A DNA stretch of 64,000 nt from Lutibaculum baratangense AMV1 (GTDB taxonomy: Bacteria > Pseudomonadota > Alphaproteobacteria > Rhizobiales > Tepidamorphaceae), in the NCBI RefSeq assembly GCF_000496075.1, contig NZ_AWXZ01000014.1, positions 37,533-101,532 of the forward strand, read 5' to 3'. How positions within the stretch are numbered: the first letter of the stretch is position 1; each line of letters opens with the position of its first letter. A program made the position numbers and the translations under genes. Below the pieces are notes generated by a model. That model was not told where the DNA came from. It saw only the letters and a list, made by a program, of their open reading frames with translations, and made no database searches. Positions 1 to 9,857 of the stretch are shown here, piece after piece.

Positions 1-807
1 GCCAACGGTGCGGACATTCCGGCGATCGGTCTCGGCACATGGCAACTGACCGGCGAGCAGTGCGCCGACATCGTGCGGCAGGCGATCGAACTCGGCTATC
101 GCCACATCGACACCGCTGCGGCGTACGGCAACGAGGTGGAGGTGGGAGAGGGCGTCCGCCGCTCCGGCATCTCCCGAGACGAGGTCTTCGTGACGACCAA
201 GGTGTGGCACGATAACCTGGCTCCCGATCTCCTGGTGGAATCGGTCGAGGGGAGCCTCGAGCGACTCGATCTGGGCCATATCGACCTCCTCCTCATTCAT
301 TGGCCCTCGCGGACCGTCCCGCTGGAAGAGACGCTTGCGGCGATGTCGCAGGTGCGGGAAACCGGATGCGCGAAGCACATCGGCGTCTCGAATTTCCCAT
401 CCGGCCTGCTGCGCCGGGCAGTCGGCCTGACGGACACGCCACTGGTCGCGAACCAGATCGAGTACCATCCATACATCGACCAGACGAAGCCGTTGGCGGC
501 GGCGCGCGAAAGCGACGTGGCGACCATCGCCTACACACCGATCGGCCGCGGCAAGGTGTTCGAGGATCCGGTCATCCGGGAGATCGCCGAGAGGCACGGC
601 AAGACGCCCTCGCAGGTCACGTTGCGATGGCTTGTCCAGCAGGACCGGGTGGGCGCCATCCCCCGAACCTCCAAGATCGAGCGGCTCCACGAGAACATCG
701 ACATCTTCGATTTCGACCTGAGCCGCGAAGAGATGGACCGCATCCACAGCCTGGCCCGGCCCGACGGGCGCATGGTCGACCCGGAGTGGGCACCGGACTG
801 GGACTGA
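1..807 (+). CDS. aldo/keto reductase, 5' end cut by window
   Basis: NAD(P)H-dependent reductase of the aldo/keto reductase superfamily, probably reducing small aldehydes or ketones such as 2,5-diketo-gluconate-type substrates in the cytoplasm. The reading frame is open from base 1, so the start codon lies to the left; 268 codons are visible. The catalytic tetrad typical of the family is present: Asp37 and Tyr42 in DTAAAYGNE, Lys67 in VTTKVW and His100 in LLIHWP (numbered from base 1). GVSNF and the C-terminal IPRTSKIERLHEN cofactor-binding segment are also present. An internal GTG at 73 would exclude the first strand of the barrel and is unlikely to be the start. Family assignment is secure; the substrate is unknown. 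Confidence 0.93.
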   Translation, partial: ANGADIPAIGLGTWQLTGEQCADIVRQAIELGYRHIDTAAAYGNEVEVGEGVRRSGISRDEVFVTTKVWHDNLAPDLLVESVEGSLERLDLGHIDLLLIHWPSRTVPLEETLAAMSQVRETGCAKHIGVSNFPSGLLRRAVGLTDTPLVANQIEYHPYIDQTKPLAAARESDVATIAYTPIGRGKVFEDPVIREIAERHGKTPSQVTLRWLVQQDRVGAIPRTSKIERLHENIDIFDFDLSREEMDRIHSLARPDGRMVDPEWAPDWD

Positions 808-942
808 GCGGGACCGAAGGAGGGTGTTAACCACCTCGGGCGAAATCGTCGGGGGGCAGGGCGCGGCCCGCCGCGTGGTTCAGATCCTGTTACCTCGCCA
901 CCGTGGATTCTCCCGTTTCCGAAACGAGCTGGGGAGCGAGTG

Positions 943-1113
943 GTGGGACCGCGTGGCGTGCTCTTGACGATACTGGCAGCGGGTATATTGACTTCATCGG
1001 TCATTCAACTGGGGCAACGCTGGAGCCGGAGCGACGAGATCGTCCGAACCGAGCCGGTTCAGCACGCGAACGCCCCGCATCAGACCGGAGGGCCGGAGAC
1101 CGTCCGCCGGTAG
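943..1113 (+). CDS. possible small membrane or exported protein, 56 aa
   Basis: A GTG-started frame of 56 codons in the 360-base space between the reductase and the LprI-like gene. A purine-rich GGGGAG lies a few bases before the GTG. The N-terminus is hydrophobic (GVLLTILAAGIL), which would fit one membrane segment or a signal sequence; the rest is polar, ending ETVRR. I recognise no family. The rest of this space shows no convincing coding signal. It may be a chance frame in GC-rich DNA, so confidence is low. Confidence 0.35.
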   Translation: MGPRGVLLTILAAGILTSSVIQLGQRWSRSDEIVRTEPVQHANAPHQTGGPETVRR

Positions 1114-1165
1114 CTTCCGCGGCCACACTCTCGGTCTGCGGTCACGGCACCCAGGGAGCGGCTGC

Positions 1166-1684
1166 GTGTCTCACGCACTCAACAGGACGTTTGCCCTCGC
1201 GCTTGCCGCCGTGGTTCTGGCGGGGCCGGGCCGAGCGCAGGACGACGCGACGACCGGCGCGAACGCGGAACTGACGGACCGGCAGAAGGTCGAGCAGTGT
1301 ATGAGAGCGGTGACGAACGCAGGCTCGGATCCGCGCGCTTGCGTCGGCGTCGTGGCCGACCCCTGTCTGGATGCCCTCGGCGAGGGCGACAAGTCCCAGG
1401 CTGCCGCGTGCATGGATCGGGAGACGGCGATCTGGGCCGAGAACCTCGAAAGCTCGGTGAAGGAACTGAGCCGCGTTCTAGGGCGGCAGGCGCCAGAGGC
1501 GTTGCAGGAGGTTCAGGAAGCATGGCTCGTCTATCGTGACCGCCGGTGCGGCTTCGGCTCGACGCTCTACAGCGACGAGGAGTTCGTGGGCATCTGGCGG
1601 GCGACATGCCTGCTGGAGGAGACGGGTCGACGCGCGGTGGAGGTCGGGACGATCCTGAAGGAAGCAAGGAGCAGGGGCGGCTGA
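1166..1684 (+). CDS. LprI/DUF1311-like periplasmic protein
   Basis: Small exported protein of 172 residues. It starts with GTG and has a clear signal peptide (positively charged start, hydrophobic LALAAVVLAG, predicted cleavage after GRAQ). The C-terminal half, including VQEAWLVYRDRRC and further on an ATCLLEETGRRA segment with paired cysteines, matches the DUF1311/LprI pattern; members such as mycobacterial LprI are reported as lysozyme inhibitors. Four bases separate it from the downstream YdcF-like gene, so the two are probably co-transcribed. Family membership is recognised by eye; a lysozyme-inhibitor role here is inference. Confidence 0.75.
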   Translation: MSHALNRTFALALAAVVLAGPGRAQDDATTGANAELTDRQKVEQCMRAVTNAGSDPRACVGVVADPCLDALGEGDKSQAAACMDRETAIWAENLESSVKELSRVLGRQAPEALQEVQEAWLVYRDRRCGFGSTLYSDEEFVGIWRATCLLEETGRRAVEVGTILKEARSRGG

Positions 1685-1688
1685 CGGC

Positions 1689-2489
1689 ATGTTCTATGTC
1701 GTCTCCAAGATCGCGTGGCTTCTCCTTGCGCCGAGCAACGTGGTGTGCCTCCTGCTCGTTCTGGGCGCGGTCCTCCTGTTCACTCGCTTCTATCGCTGGG
1801 GCCGGGGCTTCGTCGCCGTCGGCGCTCTCCTCCTCCTGACGTTCGGGTTCACGCCGCTCGGCCACCTCCTCATCCTTCCCCTCGAGGAGCGGTTTCCGCC
1901 GCCGGCCTCGGATGCACCGGCTCCCGACGGGATCATCGTGCTCGGTGGCTCTTTCGACACCGGCGTGACCGCCGCCCGCGGCCAGGTGGCCCTCAACGAG
2001 GCCGGCGAGCGCCTGACCGCGTTCGCAGCCCTGGCGAGCCGCTATCCGGAGTCGCGACTGGTCTTCTCCGGCGGCTCGACAGCCATGCTTCTCGAGCATG
2101 CCAACGAGGCGGAGACGGCCCGCCTTCTCCTCGAGTCGATGGGGCTTGGAGAGGGGCGGCTCCTCCTCGAGGATCGCTCCCGGAACACCGCTCAGAACGC
2201 GCAATACTCCGCCGAGCTCGTTCAGGCCTCGACGGGAGAGCGCTGGCTTCTGGTGACATCGGCGTGGCACATGCCCCGTGCGGTGGGCGCTTTCAGGACC
2301 GCGGGGCTCGAAGTCGCAGCGTATCCTGTGGATTACCGCACGCGCGGTTGGGGGGACCTGGCGCGACCGTTCGAGGCGGTTTCGGAGGGGCTCAAGCGCA
2401 TGGACATCGCGACGCGGGAGTGGATCGGCCTCGTCGCGTATCGGCTGACCGGGAAGACACCGTCTCTTCTTCCCGCAGTTGCGAAGTAG
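1689..2489 (+). CDS. YdcF/SanA family (DUF218) membrane protein
   Basis: Inner-membrane protein of 266 residues with two N-terminal transmembrane segments (roughly residues 5-35 and 40-60), followed by a DUF218 domain beginning PDGIIVLGGSFDTG. The domain keeps the usual signatures: LVFSGGS, the ESRSRNTAQNA-like segment (here EDRSRNTAQNA) and LVTSAWHMPRA. DUF218 proteins such as ElyC and SanA act in envelope integrity or peptidoglycan precursor metabolism, but the reaction is not settled. It lies just after the LprI-like gene, giving a small envelope-related pair. Confidence 0.85.
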   Translation: MFYVVSKIAWLLLAPSNVVCLLLVLGAVLLFTRFYRWGRGFVAVGALLLLTFGFTPLGHLLILPLEERFPPPASDAPAPDGIIVLGGSFDTGVTAARGQVALNEAGERLTAFAALASRYPESRLVFSGGSTAMLLEHANEAETARLLLESMGLGEGRLLLEDRSRNTAQNAQYSAELVQASTGERWLLVTSAWHMPRAVGAFRTAGLEVAAYPVDYRTRGWGDLARPFEAVSEGLKRMDIATREWIGLVAYRLTGKTPSLLPAVAK

Positions 2490-2602
2490 GCCCCTCGGGG
2501 AGCCCCTTGCGCCATTGTTTAAGGAAGTGTAACGCAATGCGCATCGCGCCGGCGGAATGCGCGATATCCTGAGTTTTCAACATCTCCGATGAGGCATTCT
2601 TG

Positions 2603-2728
2603 ATGCACCGAGACGCTGAGCCGTCTTACCTGCGCGTCACGTTCTGGGCGCTGGCTTTCCTGGTCGGCACCCTCCTCGTGACCGCGTTGTTCGGCGGGTT
2701 CGAGCCCATCGCGATCGCAGCGCGATAG
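2603..2728 (+). CDS. small single-pass membrane protein, 41 aa
   Basis: A short frame of 41 codons starting ATG, with one strongly hydrophobic stretch (FWALAFLVGTLLVTALF) preceded by a charged MHRDAEPSYLR. A GAGG-like purine run lies about 9 bases upstream. A strong hairpin terminator follows at 2750-2779, which supports a real transcript ending here. No family recognised. Confidence 0.55.
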   Translation: MHRDAEPSYLRVTFWALAFLVGTLLVTALFGGFEPIAIAAR

Positions 2729-2749
2729 AGCCTGAAGGGAGTGTTTCTG

Positions 2750-2779
2750 AACGGCGCGGCCGGGGCGGCCGCGCCGTTT
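2750..2779 (+). terminator. hairpin terminator before coaD
   Basis: Perfect 12-base inverted repeat (AACGGCGCGGCC and its complement) around a 5-base loop, followed by a short TTTG run. It follows the 41-aa gene and precedes coaD by about 90 bases, so it probably ends the transcript from the left. Confidence 0.75.
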
Positions 2780-2866
2780 GTCGTTCAAGGGGCGGCGGTC
2801 GACGGCGGAGGGCACGAGCCGAACGCGGCTTGAGCCCTGTTCCGTGACAGGCTATGTGACGCGGCA

Positions 2867-3370
2867 ATGATCAGGACAGGCCTGTACTCCGGCAGCTTCG
2901 ACCCCATCACGCTCGGGCATCTCGACGTGATCAGGCGCGGCGCGCGCCTCGTCGACCGGCTCGTGGTGGCGATCGGTGTCCATCACGGCAAGGCGCCGCT
3001 CTTCTCCGCGGAGGAGCGCCAGTCGATGATCGAGCGGGAGGCGGGTGCCGTCGTGCGCGAGGCGGGATGCGACCTCGAGGTCGTGACCTTCGATGACCTC
3101 GTGATCGATGCGGCCCGCCGCGCGGGCGCGAACTTCATTCTTCGCGGGATTCGCGATGCGACGGATCTCGACTACGAGATGCGGATGTGCGGGATGAATG
3201 CCGCCGTGGCGCCGGACGTCCAGACCGTTTTCCTCCCCGCCTCCGCCGAAGTCCGCCATATCGCCGCGAGCCTTGCCCGGCAGGTTGCGGCGATGGGCGG
3301 CGATGTCGGCCATTTCGTGCCCCCACGTGTCGCCGAGGCGCTGGTCACACGCTCCCGCAGCGCTAGCTGA
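2867..3370 (+). CDS. coaD: phosphopantetheine adenylyltransferase
   Basis: Adds AMP from ATP to 4'-phosphopantetheine to give dephospho-CoA, the fourth step of CoA synthesis, in the cytoplasm. The 167-residue length is normal. The N-terminal nucleotidyltransferase signature [16 protein letters not shown] carries the TxGH motif, and [14 protein letters not shown] and [10 protein letters not shown] are family landmarks. The ISS-type segment near the C-terminus reads IAASLARQ, a variant I associate with alphaproteobacterial members. ATG start at the first Met of the conserved domain. Two cyclophilin genes and queA-tgt follow closely in the same direction. Confidence 0.96.
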   Translation: MIRTGLYSGSFDPITLGHLDVIRRGARLVDRLVVAIGVHHGKAPLFSAEERQSMIEREAGAVVREAGCDLEVVTFDDLVIDAARRAGANFILRGIRDATDLDYEMRMCGMNAAVAPDVQTVFLPASAEVRHIAASLARQVAAMGGDVGHFVPPRVAEALVTRSRSAS

Positions 3371-3404
3371 CCCGCGGACCGGACAAACCAATAGGAGAGA
3401 CCTG

Positions 3405-3956
3405 ATGAAAGCGCTGCTGGCTTTGGGAATGCTCGCCGTCGCGACGATGCCGTATGACGCGCACGCGCAGGGGGCGAACGATCCGGAGAACACGCTGCTG
3501 ATGCAGCTCGAGAGCGGCACGGTCACCATCCAGCTTCGCCCCGACCTCGCGCCCAACCACGCGGAGCGCCTGAAGGAGCTGACGCGCGACGGCTTCTACG
3601 ACGGCGTCGTGTTCCATCGGGTGATCGACGGCTTCATGGCCCAGACCGGCGACCCGACCGGCACCGGCATGGGCGGTTCAGACCTGCCCGACCTCGAGGC
3701 CGAATTCTCCGACGCGCCGTTCGAGCGCGGCACGGTGGGCATGGCCCGGTCGCAGAGCCCGAACAGCGCGAACAGCCAGTTCTTCGTCATGTTCGACAGC
3801 GCCCAGCACCTGAACGGCCAGTACACCGTGGTCGGTGAGGTCATCGACGGCATGGAGCATATCGATGCGATCAAAAAGGGTGGAGGCGCCAACGGGATGG
3901 TGCAGGATCCTGACAAGATCGTTGAGATGACGGTCGAAGCCGAAGCGAACAACTGA
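3405..3956 (+). CDS. exported cyclophilin-type peptidyl-prolyl isomerase
   Basis: Catalyses cis/trans isomerisation of X-Pro bonds, here most likely in the periplasm. The 183-residue protein starts at the ATG at 3405, preceded by AGGAGA; this gives a clean signal peptide (MKALLALGMLAVATMPYDAHAQ) that the longer upstream frame would bury. The cyclophilin core has [29 protein letters not shown] and LNGQYTVVGEV. The next gene encodes a cytosolic paralogue 27 bases downstream, a common alphaproteobacterial duplication. Confidence 0.95.
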   Translation: MKALLALGMLAVATMPYDAHAQGANDPENTLLMQLESGTVTIQLRPDLAPNHAERLKELTRDGFYDGVVFHRVIDGFMAQTGDPTGTGMGGSDLPDLEAEFSDAPFERGTVGMARSQSPNSANSQFFVMFDSAQHLNGQYTVVGEVIDGMEHIDAIKKGGGANGMVQDPDKIVEMTVEAEANN

Positions 3957-3983
3957 AGACACAAGAAACCACAGGAGCCGGAT

Positions 3984-4445
3984 ATGGCCGACACCGACAA
4001 CACGCTGGTGATGGAGACGACGAAGGGGCGGGTCGTGATCGAAATGCGACCCGATCTCGCACCGAACCACGTGGCCCGGATCCGCGAGCTCGTCTCGCAG
4101 GGCTTCTACGACGGCATCGTCTTCCACCGCGTCATCGATGGCTTCATGGCGCAGACCGGTTGCCCGCAGGGCACCGGGACCGGCGGCTCGGGCACGAAGC
4201 TGAAGGCCGAGTTCTCCAAGGAGCCGCATGTGCGCGGCACCTGCTCGATGGCGCGGGCGGCGAACCCGGATTCCGGCGACAGCCAGTTCTTCATCTGCTT
4301 CGACCGCGCCCCGTGGCTGGACGGCCAGTACACCGTCTGGGGCAAGGTGGTCGAGGGCATGGAGGCTGTCGATCAGCTGAAGCGCGGCGAGCCCGTCCAG
4401 AACCCCGACAAGATCGAGAAGATGACCGTTCAGGCGGCGACCTGA
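3984..4445 (+). CDS. ppiB: cytosolic cyclophilin-type peptidyl-prolyl isomerase
   Basis: Peptidyl-prolyl isomerase of 153 residues without a signal sequence, so cytosolic. The catalytic Arg and neighbours lie in [17 protein letters not shown], with [12 protein letters not shown] and [11 protein letters not shown] later. It is clearly a paralogue of the exported enzyme immediately upstream. An AGGAG-like ribosome site precedes the ATG. It is followed within 13 bases by queA, suggesting a coaD-ppi-ppi-queA-tgt transcript. Confidence 0.95.
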   Translation: MADTDNTLVMETTKGRVVIEMRPDLAPNHVARIRELVSQGFYDGIVFHRVIDGFMAQTGCPQGTGTGGSGTKLKAEFSKEPHVRGTCSMARAANPDSGDSQFFICFDRAPWLDGQYTVWGKVVEGMEAVDQLKRGEPVQNPDKIEKMTVQAAT

Positions 4446-6677
<2,232 letters not shown>

Positions 6678-6745
6678 AGGCCCGGTGGCGCCATCCGCGC
6701 TTGATTTCGGCGCCCCGCCCCCCTACCGTGCCGCCGACTCGTGGA

Positions 6746-6821
6746 GAGCCTGTAGCTCAGCTGGTAGAGCAACTGACTTTTAATCAGTAGGTCCAGGGTT
6801 CGAATCCCTGCGGGCTCACCA
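6746..6821 (+). tRNA. tRNA-Lys (anticodon UUU)
   Basis: A 76-base cloverleaf with CCA encoded. The acceptor stem GAGCCTG pairs with CGGGCTC (one G-T pair). The D arm contains AGCTCAGCTGGTAGAGC, the anticodon stem is ACTGA/TCAGT around loop CTTTTAA with TTT at 6779-6781, and the T arm contains GGTTCGAATCC. It reads AAA and AAG codons. Confidence 0.97.
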
Positions 6822-6823
6822 AC

Positions 6824-6856
6824 CTCGGATGACCTCCCTCAAGGTGGGAGGCCGAG
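6824..6856. terminator. hairpin between tRNA-Lys and a leftward gene
   Basis: CTCGG then CCTCCC, a 7-base loop, GGGAGG and CCGAG form an interrupted stem directly after the tRNA and just before the stop of the leftward 46-aa gene. It could end transcripts from either side. There is no T tract, so it is only terminator-like. Confidence 0.45.
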
Positions 6857-6863
6857 CGGTTGC

Positions 6864-7004
6864 TCAGCCGAGCAGCAGCGAGATGCCTGCCAGGCCGCCG
6901 ACGGTGGCCGTCAGCAGGATCCCGCCGAACGAAAGCCAGCTCACCATGTGCGCGTTGACCGCCCGCCGGTATTCCCGGGGCGTGAGACCGTAACGTGCGT
7001 GCAT
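6864..7004 (-). CDS. small membrane protein, 46 aa
   Basis: A 46-residue frame with a charged start (MHARYGLTPREYRRAVNAH) and a C-terminal hydrophobic segment (SWLSFGGILLTATVGGLAGISLLLG). I chose the ATG at 7004 because GAGAGG lies 7 bases upstream; a GTG- or ATG-type start further up would add residues with no such site. One membrane pass predicted, function unknown. Its end faces the tRNA gene across a shared hairpin. Confidence 0.6.
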   Translation of the reverse strand: MHARYGLTPREYRRAVNAHMVSWLSFGGILLTATVGGLAGISLLLG

Positions 7005-7155
7005 GTTGACCCTCTCGGTTCGCAGATCGCCCCACCAGCCCTCCGAGACTCGGTCCATAGGGTTAACGAAAGGCTAATTCATGGCCACGACCGTTTCGCG
7101 TGCCGCGAAGCGCGAGCGCTCGGTCGACAGGCGGGACGGAGCTGGGGGGCGGGCC

Positions 7156-7893
7156 TCAGTCGAGAAGCCAGGCGAGGGAGCGCCGCAGATGTCTGCTGCC
7201 GTTCTCCCCGAACCAGTCGCCGTGCGCGAAGATGACGCGCTCGGGGTTCCACTCGATCATCCGGAGAGCCGCCGCGGCCGCTTCCTTTCGACGCCACAGC
7301 ACGGCGGCGCGGAGATAGGCCGGCGCCCTCCCGTCCGGTGCGGTGGCCCCGACGAGCCGGGCGCCCAGCCGGGCGGGGAACGGGAGAAGAGCGGGGGGAA
7401 CGTTGACGACGAGGTCCGTCAGCACGAGCGTGCGGGAGGGCCGGTGGAAGAACGCGATCTCGGCGAATCCTCCTGCTCCGCGCACGAGGACCTGGTCGAG
7501 GCACCCTGACCATTCGGCAGGGGGATGCTCCGCGAGGTCGCGGTCGATCCGCAGGGCGGACCGCCTGACGGGACGCCGGTCGCGCAAGCCTGGCGCGGCC
7601 CAGGTGTCGGCGGCGGGGTAATGCTCCTGCCACGCCTTCGCGTGCGTCCAGTGCGCGCTGTTCGGCAAGACGATGTGCCGCACGGGGCCCACGGCGCGGA
7701 GTTCCCCGGCGAGGCCCTCCACGTATCGTGTCGGAGAGTGGAGCAGGAGTTCGCCGTCCGGCAGGCGGATGACCGTCATCCGCACGGGAAGGGGAATCCC
7801 CATCGTCACATGCGGGCCACTGTCCACGATCCAGACGTCGTCCGTGACGGGCTTGAGCGTGTCGAGCGGTCGATAGACCTCCTGGAGACGCAT
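7156..7893 (-). CDS. DUF4336 protein (metallo-beta-lactamase-like fold)
   Basis: A protein of about 245 residues starting MRLQEVYRPLDTLKPV. The opening VTDDVWIVDSGP, the VIRLPDGELLLHSP segment, the LPNSAHWTHAKAWQEHYP stretch and the late VIFAHGDWF resemble DUF4336 proteins, which look like degenerate metallo-beta-lactamase hydrolases. The substrate is unknown. The ATG at 7893 begins the conserved part; an ATG 27 bases further up is possible. It runs leftward beside the CobE-like gene but is separated from it by about 80 bases. Confidence 0.75.
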   Translation of the reverse strand: MRLQEVYRPLDTLKPVTDDVWIVDSGPHVTMGIPLPVRMTVIRLPDGELLLHSPTRYVEGLAGELRAVGPVRHIVLPNSAHWTHAKAWQEHYPAADTWAAPGLRDRRPVRRSALRIDRDLAEHPPAEWSGCLDQVLVRGAGGFAEIAFFHRPSRTLVLTDLVVNVPPALLPFPARLGARLVGATAPDGRAPAYLRAAVLWRRKEAAAAALRMIEWNPERVIFAHGDWFGENGSRHLRRSLAWLLD

Positions 7894-7971
7894 ATGCCGT
7901 CTCGTGCCTCGATGCCGCATCGGTACGGAAGGTTCGGTGCCGACCGCCGGTTCCCTGTTGTCAAAGCTCCT

Positions 7972-8370
7972 TCAGGCAGGCGGTGCGGCGAGCGCGCAGG
8001 TGGCAGCGGGGGAGACGATACGGGGAAGGAGGATCTGGGAATCCGAGCCGGCGGCGATGAGCGCCACGGCCTCCGCGACCGACCCGACGCCATAGAGCCG
8101 TTCGACTTCCGGCGAGTGGGTGACGATCCGGTGCTTCACCCGCGCCATCTCCCCCCTGGTGACGATCCGCGTCGCCGCGCCGAAGTGGATGACGGCGGCA
8201 CGGAAGGCTGGAAGCGCGGTGCGGTCGGTGAGGGTCGCGAAGCAGGAGATCGCATCCCGCTCCAACCCGCTCTGCGCAAGCGCGCTGTTGAAGAGGGCCA
8301 CCAGTTCCGAGGTGCCGACCTCCCGCCGCATCCCGAACCCTGCAGCCACGATCAACCTGTCCTCCGGCAT
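7972..8370 (-). CDS. cobE: CobE / CbiG C-terminal domain protein
   Basis: A 132-residue protein equivalent to the C-terminal domain of CbiG, known as CobE when separate, linked to corrin-ring synthesis of cobalamin. Landmarks are IVAAGFGMRREV near the start, SCFATLTDRTALPAF, and ERLYGVGSVAEAVAL near the end. I chose the ATG at 8370 because GGAGGTGA precedes it; the longer upstream frame has no family residues. No other cobalamin gene is in the window, so this copy stands apart from the main pathway locus. Confidence 0.75.
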   Translation of the reverse strand: MPEDRLIVAAGFGMRREVGTSELVALFNSALAQSGLERDAISCFATLTDRTALPAFRAAVIHFGAATRIVTRGEMARVKHRIVTHSPEVERLYGVGSVAEAVALIAAGSDSQILLPRIVSPAATCALAAPPA

Positions 8371-8605
8371 GGGCGTCACCTCCGTCGTCCGTTGCGCGCG
8401 GCTCCGGATTGGAGAAGCCGGACCGTTCGGATTTGATCCGAAGATCGTTCTCCCGCCGGTCTCTGCGGCAGCCTGCCGCGCCACCGACGGCTCCTCACGA
8501 AAGTCGGAGAAACTCGCTTCAAAGGCCGCATTGCAGGCAAACGAAGGCTTTGCATGAGCTGTGTTCACTCCTCGGCCGTGTTCAATTGTTGCGTCCCCCT
8601 CCACG

Positions 8606-9832
8606 ATGAAATTTAGAGAGTTTGCTGCGGATCGTCATGGAAACGTCGCGGTCACATTCTCGTTGCTCCTGATGCCGATCCTCGCGGCCATCGGGGTCGC
8701 ACTGGATGTCGGTCGCGCTGGCTCCGCCCACAGCAAGCTGCAGAACGCGCTGGATGCTGCGGCGCTGGCAATGTCGGTCGACGCCCCCTGGCACAGCGGC
8801 CAGGGGCTGGAGCCCTACGCCAGGCAGATCCTCAAGGAGAACTTCGGTGCCGGACAGGGTGCCGAGATCACCTCCGTCAGCGTTGAACGCAGCAGCGAGG
8901 ACCTCGTCCTCAAGGCCGAGGCTCATCTTCCCTCGACCTTCGCCGGGCTGATCGGAGTCGAGCGCATTCCTCTTTCGGCAACGACCAACACCGTCTGGGG
9001 CGGCAACCCGGTCGAGGTTGCGCTCGTGCTGGACAACACGGGCTCCATGGCTTCGAGTTCGAAGATGGCGACTCTGAAGGTCGCGGTCCACAACATGCTC
9101 GGCATTCTCGAGCAGGGGACGCTCGACCAGGAAGCCGTCGCCGTCGGCATCGTGCCGTTCGCCACGCAGGTCCGCATCGCCCGCACCTACGAGATTGCGC
9201 TCTGGCTGCGCAAGCTCGACGCATCGGCGTCCAAACCGTGGTGGTGGCCGAAGTCATGGCCCTGGACCGACTCCTGGGACGGCTGCGTTACCGACCGGGA
9301 TCAGCCTTACGATGTCGACGACACGCTGCAGGCGAGCGAGACCACGAAGCACCCGGCGGCCAAATGCGCCGTGACGGGCCTTCAGGAACTCCTCCCCCTG
9401 ACGGACGATTTCACCGCCCTTCGCGACAAGGTCGACGACATGCGCGCCGACGGCAACACGAACGTCACCATCGGGATCGCCTGGGGGATGGCGATGCTCA
9501 GCCATCATGCGCCCCTGGAGGAGGCCAGCGTGCCCGGCACGGTCCGCGGCATGAAGCAGGTGATGGTGGTGCTCACGGACGGCGAGAACGCGCAGAACCG
9601 CTTCACGAGCGACCGAACGTCGATCGACCGGCGGACCGAGCTCGCATGTCAGGCCGCGAAGGATGCGGGCATAGAGGTCTTCACGGTCCGGGTGGTGGAA
9701 GGCAACAGGAACCTCCTGCGCGACTGCGCCACGGATCCCGACCATTATTTCGACGTCGAGAACGTCGACGATCTCCTGCCCGTGTTCCAGACGATCAGCA
9801 CCCGGATCTCGGAGCTGCGCATCGCCCGCTGA
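8606..9832 (+). CDS. TadG-like pilus-assembly protein with VWA domain
   Basis: Membrane-anchored protein of 408 residues. The N-terminus FAADRHGNVAVTFSLLLMP and following hydrophobic segment is the TadE/TadG (Flp pilus) type, with the usual SKLQNALDAAALA stretch. From about residue 135 a von Willebrand A domain follows, with VALVLDNTGSMASSS as metal-site motif and VVLTDGENAQNRF later. Such proteins sit in the inner membrane with the bulk outside. No other tad genes are nearby, so it is an orphan copy. Start at 8606 taken because the TadG pattern begins there; the 235 bases upstream hold only divergent promoter space. Confidence 0.9.
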   Translation: MKFREFAADRHGNVAVTFSLLLMPILAAIGVALDVGRAGSAHSKLQNALDAAALAMSVDAPWHSGQGLEPYARQILKENFGAGQGAEITSVSVERSSEDLVLKAEAHLPSTFAGLIGVERIPLSATTNTVWGGNPVEVALVLDNTGSMASSSKMATLKVAVHNMLGILEQGTLDQEAVAVGIVPFATQVRIARTYEIALWLRKLDASASKPWWWPKSWPWTDSWDGCVTDRDQPYDVDDTLQASETTKHPAAKCAVTGLQELLPLTDDFTALRDKVDDMRADGNTNVTIGIAWGMAMLSHHAPLEEASVPGTVRGMKQVMVVLTDGENAQNRFTSDRTSIDRRTELACQAAKDAGIEVFTVRVVEGNRNLLRDCATDPDHYFDVENVDDLLPVFQTISTRISELRIAR

Positions 9833-9857
9833 TCCCCGCCGCGCGCGGTTTTGGTCC

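Noticed and set aside
963..988. TTGACG ... TATATT as a promoter before the LprI-like gene
   Set aside because: The spacing is only 14 bases, too short for a usual sigma-70 promoter.
903..1274. Plus-strand 123-codon frame overlapping the LprI-like start
   Set aside because: Arg/Ala-rich translation with no hydrophobic or conserved segment, and it overlaps a gene with a clean signal peptide.
3198..3404. N-terminal extension of the exported cyclophilin
   Set aside because: It overlaps coaD, lacks a ribosome site, and would bury the signal peptide that starts at 3405.
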